From: Candidatus Atribacteria bacterium
GTDB taxonomy: Bacteria > Atribacterota > JALVIU01
Assembly (NCBI GenBank): GCA_027028665.1
Contig: JALVIU010000045.1
Location: 1 to 6,121 of the forward strand
DNA: 6,121 nucleotides
Direction of reading: 5' to 3'
In this document: in pieces, positions 1 to 5,797 of the stretch
Numbering within the stretch: position 1 is the first letter of the stretch
Layout: every line of letters begins with the position of its first letter
Notes under the pieces: generated by a model
The model's input: the letters and a program-made list of their open reading frames with translations, nothing else
Databases searched by the model: none
What the model was told of the DNA's origin: nothing
Program-made: the position numbers and the translations under genes

Positions 1-488
1 GCAAAGATCCTGTTATTATTTTTGAACACAAGAGACTATATTCTATGAAGGGGCCTGTTCCTTATGAAGAGTACAGTATTCCTTTTGGAGAGGCAGATAT
101 AAAGAAAGAGGGAAAAGATCTTACAATTGTTGCCACATCAAGAATGGTACATGAAGCATTAAAAGTAGCAGAGGAGTTATCAAAAAGTGATGGAATAGAA
201 ATAGAGGTAATAGATTTAAGGACCCTTGTACCCTGGGATAAAGAAAAGGTAATAGCCTCTGTAAAGAAAACCAATAGATTGTTAGTAGCCCACGAAACCT
301 GGAGACGTGCAGGATGGGGGGCAGAAATAACAGCCATAGTCCAGGAAGAGGCCTTCGATTATCTTGATGCACCTATAGGAAGGGTAGGTGCAAAAAATGT
401 ACCAGATCCCTTCTCCCCTCCCCTTGAAGAGTTTGTAATTCCAGATAGGGAGGATATAAAAAATGAAGTCTATAAAGTACTAAAGTAG
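1..488 (+). CDS. 2-oxo acid (pyruvate/acetoin-type) dehydrogenase E1 component, beta subunit, C-terminal part
   Basis: The gene is cut by the left edge; the reading frame is open from base 3 and gives 161 residues, about half of the usual ~325. The first residues read DPVIIFEHKRLY followed by KGPVP, the conserved end of the pyrimidine-binding domain of E1 beta proteins. The rest is a transketolase C-terminal domain: LTIVATSRMVHEALKVAEEL, then IEVIDLRTLVPWD, then LLVAHE. The tail VPDPFSPPLE is also typical of the family. With E1 alpha, this subunit decarboxylates a 2-oxo acid (or cleaves acetoin) on thiamine diphosphate and passes the acyl group to lipoyl-E2 in the cytoplasm. E1 alpha is expected just upstream, outside the window. 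The 'EHK.LY' wording favours pyruvate/acetoin-type over branched-chain enzymes, which usually have a different residue before the Lys; this is a weak substrate call. The matching E2 gene lies at 3453, beyond three transporter genes. The Met at 45 is internal, not the start. Confidence 0.93.
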   Translation, partial: KDPVIIFEHKRLYSMKGPVPYEEYSIPFGEADIKKEGKDLTIVATSRMVHEALKVAEELSKSDGIEIEVIDLRTLVPWDKEKVIASVKKTNRLLVAHETWRRAGWGAEITAIVQEEAFDYLDAPIGRVGAKNVPDPFSPPLEEFVIPDREDIKNEVYKVLK

Positions 489-499
489 AAAGGAGGTGA
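489..499 (+). promoter_or_regulatory. Orphan perfect Shine-Dalgarno sequence
   Basis: AAAGGAGGTGA begins immediately after the E1 beta TAG stop and matches the complement of the conserved 16S rRNA 3' end over its full length. No ATG, GTG or TTG lies at a usable distance downstream. The next gene, dctP at 549, has its own site (AGAAGGAGG at 535-543, 5-base spacer). The sequence is certain; its role as a relic or a ribosome standby site is speculation. Confidence 0.5.
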
Positions 500-548
500 A
501 ATATCTTTTAGTTTTATTATTTAAAAAATTAAAAAGAAGGAGGAAAAA

Positions 549-1610
549 ATGTTAAAAAAAATTTTAGTTTTAGGCATAGTTTTAAGCCTTATTTTAACAA
601 CTCTTGCATTTGCTGGCTATAAAAGTGAGTACAAACTCTCATTAGTTGTGGGTCCAAGCTCTCCATGGGGTATAGCAGGGCAAAAATTTGCAGAGCTAAT
701 AAAGGAGCGCACCGAAGGAAGGATCAATATAAAGGTATATTTTGGTGGACAGCTATTTGCAGGAAAGCAGACAAACGAATTTCTTTTGCTTCGTAAAGGG
801 GTAGCAGATTTTGCTATAGGTTCCACTATTAATTGGTCTTCTCAAATTAAAGAACTCAACCTATTCTCTATGCCATTTATGTTTAAAAATTTCAAAGAAT
901 TAGATGCTGTGACAGGTGGATTCCCAGGGGAAATGATAAAGAAAAAACTTAAAAAGCTGGGTGTCGTATCTATCGGGACCTGGGGGGAAAACGGTTTCCG
1001 TCAACTCACGAACAGCAAAAGACCTGTAAAGATCCCAAAAGATCTAAAAGATCTAAAGATAAGAGTAGTAGGAAGTCCTATATTCCTGGATACCTTTAAG
1101 GCACTTGGTGCAAATCCTCTCAATATGAATTGGGGAGATGCACAAACCGCATTTAGACAAGGGGTAGTAGATGGACAAGAAAACCCTATAAACATAGTAA
1201 TAATTCCCTACAAGATCTTCGAATTCCACAAATACATAACTATATGGAACTATGCCATAGATCCATTAATATTAGGAGTAAACAAGAGAATATGGAATGG
1301 ATTTTCTGAAAAGGACAAAAAAATCTTAGAGGAAACGGCAAAAGAAGTTATGGACTGGGAAAGAGCCATGGCACGAGTAGGGCTTGATAATGGAGAGGCC
1401 CTTGAATATCTAAATAAAATAGGACAAAAAGTAGAAATTAAAGAGCCATATAAATACTTAGAGGAACACGGCATGCAGGTTACATTCCTTACAGATGAAG
1501 AAAGAGCGCAATTTAAAAAAGCAACAAGAAAGGTATATGAAAAATGGAGAAAGAAGATTGGTGCAGATTTAGTATTTGCTGCAGAACAGGAGATAAGAAA
1601 GGCAAAATAA
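549..1610 (+). CDS. dctP: TRAP transporter solute-binding protein, DctP family
   Basis: This is the secreted or lipid-free periplasmic/extracytoplasmic receptor of a tripartite ATP-independent transporter. It captures a small organic acid and delivers it to DctQ-DctM. The 353-residue length is normal for the family. Residues 1-22 form a signal peptide (two Lys, a hydrophobic core, then AFA) with likely cleavage before Gly23. The family pattern follows: FAELIKERTEGRI (48-60) with YFGGQL soon after, FSMPFMF (106-112), GFRQLTN (149-155), and PKDLKDLKIRV (163-173). Arg172 is at the position that usually salt-bridges the ligand carboxylate. ALGANPLNMNW (185-195) and GVVDGQENP (205-213) complete the signature. 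The start is set by AGAAGGAGG with a 5-base spacer. It is the first transporter gene, 60 bases after E1 beta, and a hairpin follows its stop. The ligand cannot be read from sequence; the dehydrogenase neighbours suggest a 2-oxo acid or related carboxylate. DctP is used here as a family name, not as evidence of C4-dicarboxylate specificity. Confidence 0.95.
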   Translation: MLKKILVLGIVLSLILTTLAFAGYKSEYKLSLVVGPSSPWGIAGQKFAELIKERTEGRINIKVYFGGQLFAGKQTNEFLLLRKGVADFAIGSTINWSSQIKELNLFSMPFMFKNFKELDAVTGGFPGEMIKKKLKKLGVVSIGTWGENGFRQLTNSKRPVKIPKDLKDLKIRVVGSPIFLDTFKALGANPLNMNWGDAQTAFRQGVVDGQENPINIVIIPYKIFEFHKYITIWNYAIDPLILGVNKRIWNGFSEKDKKILEETAKEVMDWERAMARVGLDNGEALEYLNKIGQKVEIKEPYKYLEEHGMQVTFLTDEERAQFKKATRKVYEKWRKKIGADLVFAAEQEIRKAK

Positions 1611-1629
1611 TAAAATTTAACTTTTACTA

Positions 1630-1658
1630 AAAAGCCAGTGGGAGCCCCACTGGCTTTT
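1630..1658 (+). terminator. Rho-independent-type hairpin between dctP and dctQ, probably leaky
   Basis: A perfect 9-bp GC-rich stem (GCCAGTGGG at 1634-1642, CCCACTGGC at 1646-1654) closes a 3-base AGC loop. AAAA before the stem can pair with TTTT after it. The T tract is short and interrupted (TTTTATCTTTA). The dctQ SD starts only 6 bases after the T run, so dctQM either depends on readthrough or the hairpin acts mainly as a 3' stabiliser of dctP mRNA. Either way it would raise binding protein over membrane subunits. The flanking A run makes it roughly symmetrical, but no gene approaches from the other side. Confidence 0.85.
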
Positions 1659-1675
1659 ATCTTTAGGAGGTTGAA

Positions 1676-2143
1676 ATGAAACAAAAATTTTTAGACCATT
1701 TTGAGGAGGGTCTTGCAGGCATTATACTTCTGGTAATGGTCTCCATTGCATTTATAAATGTTATCACCCGTTATCTTGTCAAGTATTCCCTCTCATTTAC
1801 AGAAGAGATAGAGGTAAATCTATTTGTATGGATGGTACTTCTTGGTGCTGCTGCTGGATTTAAAAAAGGGGCACATCTGGGTGTAAACTTTGTAGTTAAT
1901 TTCTTCCCAGAAAGGGCAAGAAAAATCATTATAATTTTGGGGTACATACTATCTGCTTCTATCTTTATTATCCTTATATATTTGGGGATCAAAGAGGTAA
2001 TGGATGAGATATTGCTTGAGGCAACATCTGAATCCTTGGGAATTCCTGTATGGTGGTACACAATAGGAGTGCCCATAGGGAGCGGAATAGTGATATGGAG
2101 AATTATAAATAGGATTATGATAGAGCTAAAGGAGGAAAAATAA
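1676..2143 (+). CDS. dctQ: TRAP transporter small permease subunit, DctQ family
   Basis: This is the small integral-membrane subunit that pairs with DctM to form the membrane part of the TRAP transporter. Its 155 residues carry four hydrophobic segments, at about 12-33, 47-64, 83-106 and 126-148, the usual DctQ topology. Family marks are the acidic stretch TEEIEVN before segment 2, then FVWMVLLGAAAGFKKGAHLGV (segment 2 and the following loop), and LGIPVWW (121-127) before the last segment. The start follows AGGAGG (1665-1670) with a 5-base spacer, immediately downstream of the hairpin. Its last codons contain the SD for dctM, and only one base separates the two genes, so translation is probably coupled. 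Sequence conservation in this subunit is low in general, but fold, size and gene order (P-Q-M) make the call firm. Confidence 0.93.
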   Translation: MKQKFLDHFEEGLAGIILLVMVSIAFINVITRYLVKYSLSFTEEIEVNLFVWMVLLGAAAGFKKGAHLGVNFVVNFFPERARKIIIILGYILSASIFIILIYLGIKEVMDEILLEATSESLGIPVWWYTIGVPIGSGIVIWRIINRIMIELKEEK

Positions 2144-2144
2144 T

Positions 2145-3434
2145 ATGCTGCATAACCCTATCTTCTGGTTATTGGTATTCTTTTTTATCCCACTCCTGCT
2201 TCGTGTGCCCATTGCTGTATCATTAGGATTTGCCGCTATGATGGTTGTATGGATATGGAACCTTGGAATAGATGTAGTTTCTTACAATTTCTTTGCAGGT
2301 ATTGCCAAATTTCCTCTTACTGCTATACCCTTTTTTATCCTTGCAGGAGTCATTATGGAAAAGGCTAAGATAGCAGAGAAAATCATACGATTCATAGAAC
2401 TCGTAATAGGTCCGATAACAGGGGGGCTTGCTGTTGTTACAGTAGCAGTGGCTTTATTCTGGGGTGCAGTTTCTGGCTCTGGTCCAGCTACAGTAGCAGC
2501 ACTTGGTGTATTGCTTATTCCTGCTATGGTAAAAAATAGATATTCCCTACCCTTTGCAACAGGTGTGGTATCTGTAAGTAGTGGACTTGCTATTATTATA
2601 CCCCCAAGCATCGCATTTATTGTATATGGAGTAATAACAAATGCCTCTGTGGGAGCGTTATTTGCAGCAGGCATTATCCCTGGAATAATTGTAGGGGTTG
2701 CCCTTATGATAACAGTATATATAATATCACGAAAAAGAGGTTATAAGGGTGGTAAAAGAGGTACATTGAAGGAAATATGGAAGGCATTCCTTGATTCTTT
2801 TTGGGGCCTTCTTACCCCCCTTATCATTCTCGGAGGCATATATGGAGGGGTATTTACGCCTACCGAAGCAGCTGCGGTAGCAGTTTTCTATGGACTTTTT
2901 GTGGGAGTATTTATATATCGAACAATAAGCTGGGGTACACTGTATAAATTACTTGTAGAGTCAGCTATATCCACATCTGTAGTAATGATTGTTGTCACCT
3001 TTGCAGGGTTATTTTCATGGGCAGGTGCAACGATTGGACTCATCGATAAGGCATCTGAACTCATTGTATCTGTATCTAATAATCCATATGTAATTCTGAT
3101 AATGGTAAACATAATTCTTTTAATTGCTGGAATGCTTCTTGATGCTATATCTATTTTCTATGTATTTTTGCCTATATTTATGCCCATAATGGCAAAATAT
3201 CATTTTGATCCCGTATGGTTTGGAGTGCTCATGACTGTAAACCTTGCTATCGGACAGGTAACACCACCTATAGCCGTTAACCTTTATGTAGGTTCCAATA
3301 TATCAGGAGTCAGCCTTGAAGAGCTATCAAAGGAGGTAATTCCTCTTGTTATAGCAGCTATCGGTGCACTCCTTATAATAACATATTTCCCCATACTTAG
3401 TCTCTACCTACCAAAGATCTTCGGGATCTACTAA
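2145..3434 (+). CDS. dctM: TRAP transporter large permease subunit, DctM family
   Basis: This is the large membrane subunit that carries the solute across the membrane, in this family normally driven by a sodium gradient. The 429-residue length is standard, and the protein is hydrophobic almost throughout, consistent with about 12 membrane or hairpin segments. Conserved family blocks are all present: RVPIAVSLGFA (20-30), IPFFILAGVIME (61-72), GAVSGSGPATVAALG (107-121), IIPPSIAFIVYG (151-162), GGVFTPTEAAAVAVFYG (234-250), and QVTPPIAVNLYV (371-382) near the C-terminus. A basic cytoplasmic-type loop (RKRGYKGGKRG) lies near 196-206. The ATG follows the dctQ stop by one base, with AGGAGG at 2130-2135 inside dctQ giving a 9-base spacer. 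It is followed 18 bases later by the E2 gene, with no terminator between them, so transporter and E2 are very likely co-transcribed. It is complete, with no sign of frameshift. Confidence 0.97.
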   Translation: MLHNPIFWLLVFFFIPLLLRVPIAVSLGFAAMMVVWIWNLGIDVVSYNFFAGIAKFPLTAIPFFILAGVIMEKAKIAEKIIRFIELVIGPITGGLAVVTVAVALFWGAVSGSGPATVAALGVLLIPAMVKNRYSLPFATGVVSVSSGLAIIIPPSIAFIVYGVITNASVGALFAAGIIPGIIVGVALMITVYIISRKRGYKGGKRGTLKEIWKAFLDSFWGLLTPLIILGGIYGGVFTPTEAAAVAVFYGLFVGVFIYRTISWGTLYKLLVESAISTSVVMIVVTFAGLFSWAGATIGLIDKASELIVSVSNNPYVILIMVNIILLIAGMLLDAISIFYVFLPIFMPIMAKYHFDPVWFGVLMTVNLAIGQVTPPIAVNLYVGSNISGVSLEELSKEVIPLVIAAIGALLIITYFPILSLYLPKIFGIY

Positions 3435-3452
3435 CACTTTAGGAGGATTGAT

Positions 3453-4643
3453 ATGCTAAAAGAAATACTGATGCCCAAATTAGGGCTTACTATGACTGAA
3501 GGAACAATAACTACCTGGATAAAAAGGGAAGGCGATGAGGTAAAAAAGGGAGAACCTCTATTTGAGGTGATGACAGAAAAAATAAATATAGAAATTGAAT
3601 CACCTTATTCAGGTATACTAAAAGAGATCGTAATACCAGAAGGTGGTACCGCAAGGGTATCAGAACCTGTAGGGTATATGGAAGTAGAAGGTGTAACGAA
3701 AAAAGAAGAGATAGAATCAGAAAAAGAAAAGTCAAAGGAAGAAAATCCAGAGAAAAAAAATGAAAGAAAGGTGTCCGAAAAAATCGTTAAAAAGCCTGAG
3801 GATAGGATCAAAATATCTCCCCTGGCAAAGAGGCTTGCAGAGGAAAACAATATAGATATTACAAAAATAAAGGGAACAGGGCCAGATGGAAGGATTGTAA
3901 GAAATGATATCTTAAAGATTGTTGAAGAAATGAAGAGAAGAAAAAAATTAGAAACAAGACCCAAAGAAGAAAACATAGTGCCTATTACAGGTATTAGAAA
4001 AATTATTGCGGAAAAGATGAAGGAAAGCACTCAGCAAAAGCCATACTATTCAGAAAGCATGAAGGTAAGAGGAGAATCTTTAATTAAACTAAGAGAAGCT
4101 GTCCTCAAAAGAAGTAAGATAAAGGTATCTTATAATAATATAATTATATATATTGTTTCAAGGGTAATAAAAAAATTTCCTACGTTTAATGCTTTTGTAG
4201 ATGATGAAAATATATATCTAAAAGATGATGTGAATGTAGGATTTGCCCTTGCTACAGAAAAGGGACTTATGGTACCTGTAATCAAAAACGCAGACCAGAA
4301 AACCCTTGTAGAGATAGATAAAGAGGTAAATTCCCTTATTAAAAAAGCAAGAGAAGGAACTATAACTTTAAGAGAGTTAGAAGATGGGACATTTACTATA
4401 TCAAATTTAGGTATGTATGGCATAGACTACTTTGAAGCAATAATAAATCCTCCTCAGGTTGCTATCCTTGCTGTATCTGCTATCAAAAAAGTACCATTGG
4501 TAGAAGATGATAAAATAAAAATTGGTTCCATTTTCAATATAGCACTTACATCGGATCACCGTGCAGTAGATGGGGCAGAATCTGCCAGATTTCTCATTGC
4601 ACTTAAAGAAGCCCTGGAAAATCCATATGAAGTACTATTATAA
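3453..4643 (+). CDS. Dihydrolipoamide acyltransferase (E2) of a 2-oxo acid/acetoin dehydrogenase complex
   Basis: E2 is the core of the complex: its lipoyl arm takes the acyl group from E1 and the catalytic domain transfers it to CoA. Domains in order: one lipoyl domain (about 1-79, lipoylated Lys43 in VMTEKINIEIESP), a Lys/Glu-rich linker (80-118), an E3-binding peripheral-subunit domain (about 120-159, ISPLAKRLAEENNID then GTGPDGRIVRNDI), a short basic linker, and the acyltransferase domain (about 174-396). The catalytic motif SDHRAVDG has His369 and Asp373, and TISNLGMYG (315-323) is also present. Length (396) fits a single-lipoyl E2. The start is fixed by AGGAGG at 3441-3446 with a 6-base spacer. 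The 'EKI' wording around the lipoyl Lys, rather than the common 'TDKA', is as I recall seen in acetoin dehydrogenase E2 (AcoC), and PITGIRKIIAEKM also fits that group, so acetoin cleavage is a candidate alongside pyruvate. The E3-binding domain implies a partner E3, which is not in the window. Its E1 beta is at the left edge, separated by the transporter. Confidence 0.95.
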   Translation: MLKEILMPKLGLTMTEGTITTWIKREGDEVKKGEPLFEVMTEKINIEIESPYSGILKEIVIPEGGTARVSEPVGYMEVEGVTKKEEIESEKEKSKEENPEKKNERKVSEKIVKKPEDRIKISPLAKRLAEENNIDITKIKGTGPDGRIVRNDILKIVEEMKRRKKLETRPKEENIVPITGIRKIIAEKMKESTQQKPYYSESMKVRGESLIKLREAVLKRSKIKVSYNNIIIYIVSRVIKKFPTFNAFVDDENIYLKDDVNVGFALATEKGLMVPVIKNADQKTLVEIDKEVNSLIKKAREGTITLRELEDGTFTISNLGMYGIDYFEAIINPPQVAILAVSAIKKVPLVEDDKIKIGSIFNIALTSDHRAVDGAESARFLIALKEALENPYEVLL

Positions 4644-4656
4644 AATTTGACTAATA

Positions 4657-4665
4657 TGATATAAT
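4657..4665 (+). promoter_or_regulatory. Extended -10 promoter motif before the GH8-like gene
   Basis: TGATATAAT matches the extended -10 consensus TGnTATAAT exactly. It lies 13 bases after the E2 stop and 29 bases before the next start codon, which would give a leader of about 20-25 bases carrying the AGGGGG site at 4682-4687. No good -35 is found at 16-18 bases upstream, which extended -10 promoters tolerate. The region is AT-rich, so chance occurrence is possible. Confidence 0.5.
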
Positions 4666-4694
4666 TTGGATAACTAAACTTAGGGGGAAAGAAA

Positions 4695-5792
4695 ATGTAT
4701 TTTAAGAAAGTCGCATATATCTTTATCATTGTATGTCTCCTGATTCCTCTCGTGGCCTTTGCAGAAGAAAATGAAAAGACATATGATCTAAAAAATGTAG
4801 AAAGGGAACTTTATAAATTTATAAGAATAAAGCTTACAAACAGTGAAGGAGGGGTCTATTCCAACTACTACACAGGGTATAAAATACATCCTGCAGATGG
4901 ACAAAATCATGAAATATTATCAGAATCTATAGGGCTTTATCTTAGATATCTCTATTTTGCCAAAGAAAAAAAAGAGTTTGAAAGAGAGGTAATATTTATA
5001 AAACGGCATCTCCTGACACCCTTTGGGTTATTGTCCTGGAAAATAAGAGAAGATGGAAAACGGGAAAATTCAAGTGCATCTATTGATGACCTAAGAATAA
5101 TAAGATATCTCCTCCTTGCAGGAGATGAATGGCATAAAAGAGAATACATTAAACTTGCACTCAAAATAGCAGAAGGGATAAGAAAGTACTGTATAGAAGA
5201 TAACGTATTGGTAGATGGTGCATCATGGGATAAGTCATTAAATGAAGAAAGCATCTCTAAGAATCTAAATATCGGGATAGTACTTTCTTATGCAGATCTA
5301 TATACAATAAAACTGTTAGAAAAATTTGATAAAAAAAATGCAAAGACCTGGAGAAATTTACTTGATAATATGCTTATAGTGCTATTCCATGGATATAAAG
5401 ATTACTACTTTTTAAAAAGGTACAATATACGAAAAAAATTCTACATCAAAAAAAAGGCAAATCCGATAATTAATATATACACAATATTACATCTTACTGA
5501 AGTAGGGTTTTCCCCTATAAAGGCACTTACTCCTCAAGGCATAGAAAAAAACAAAGATGATAGTGTGGCATATTATGCACTTCTTACACTTGTATATATA
5601 AATATGGAAAATAGCGTCTCTGCTGAAGAATCTGTGAAAAAATTATTCGATTATTATATAACAAAAGGTCCTTTAAAAGGTTGTTTTGGGTATTATTTAA
5701 ATAGGAAAAAAAGATATAGAATATATGCATATGATAATTTGTTGGCACTTTCAGCACTACGAGAATATCAAATCTTTGTAAAGGAAAGGTGA
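4695..5792 (+). CDS. Secreted glycoside hydrolase family 8-like (endoglucanase/BcsZ-type) protein
   Basis: This is probably an exported polysaccharide-cleaving enzyme with the helical (alpha/alpha)6 fold. Residues 1-23 form a signal peptide (Lys4-Lys5, hydrophobic core, VAFA then Glu24). The GH8-like order can be traced by eye. HEILSESIGLYLRYL (72-86) matches the family's SEG-Y block, putting Glu77 at the general-acid position, though the usual Gly after it is Ser. FGLLSWKI (110-117) follows. SSASIDDLRIIRYLLLAGDEW (126-146) matches the 'ATDADLDIAYALLLA..W' block, with Asp131/Asp132 as candidate active-site acids. RIYAYDNLLALSAL (342-355) resembles the C-terminal block. At 365 residues it is of GH8 size. 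The start follows AGGGGG with a 7-base spacer. Similarity is clearly divergent, so it could be a non-cellulosic or inactive relative. It has a candidate promoter of its own and no strong terminator before it. The next gene follows directly, suggesting a separate surface-polysaccharide unit. Confidence 0.65.
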   Translation: MYFKKVAYIFIIVCLLIPLVAFAEENEKTYDLKNVERELYKFIRIKLTNSEGGVYSNYYTGYKIHPADGQNHEILSESIGLYLRYLYFAKEKKEFEREVIFIKRHLLTPFGLLSWKIREDGKRENSSASIDDLRIIRYLLLAGDEWHKREYIKLALKIAEGIRKYCIEDNVLVDGASWDKSLNEESISKNLNIGIVLSYADLYTIKLLEKFDKKNAKTWRNLLDNMLIVLFHGYKDYYFLKRYNIRKKFYIKKKANPIINIYTILHLTEVGFSPIKALTPQGIEKNKDDSVAYYALLTLVYINMENSVSAEESVKKLFDYYITKGPLKGCFGYYLNRKKRYRIYAYDNLLALSALREYQIFVKER

Positions 5793-5797
5793 AGAAA

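Noticed and set aside
505-536. AT-only inverted repeat (CTTTTA... to ...TAAAAAG) before dctP
   Set aside because: Arms match imperfectly and are all A/T, as expected by chance in such a composition; no GC stem or clear operator symmetry.
496-555. A 19-codon GTG reading frame, hydrophobic then strongly basic, overlapping the dctP start
   Set aside because: The SD bases run into the GTG with no spacer, the basic part is just the A/G-rich dctP ribosome site read in another frame, and the length is trivial.
1038-1059. Short direct repeat of AAAGATCTA
   Set aside because: It is in frame and encodes KDLKDLKI, the conserved DctP 'PKDLKGLKIR' region, so coding explains it.
1661-1670. Identical CTTTAGGAGG before dctQ (1661) and before E2 (3437), a possible cassette boundary repeat
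   Set aside because: Six of the ten bases are SD consensus; the shared CTTT is too short to support a duplication or insertion footprint.
1250-1684. Long minus-strand open frames opposite dctP, E2 and the other genes
   Set aside because: They lie opposite genes with strong family matches, lack SD sites and resemble no protein family; they reflect antisense of AT-rich coding sequence.
4647-4652. TTGACT as a -35 box for the GH8-like gene
   Set aside because: It is only 7 bases from the TATAAT at 4660, far from the needed 16-18; pairing it with GATAAC at 4669 would place the start right at the ribosome site.
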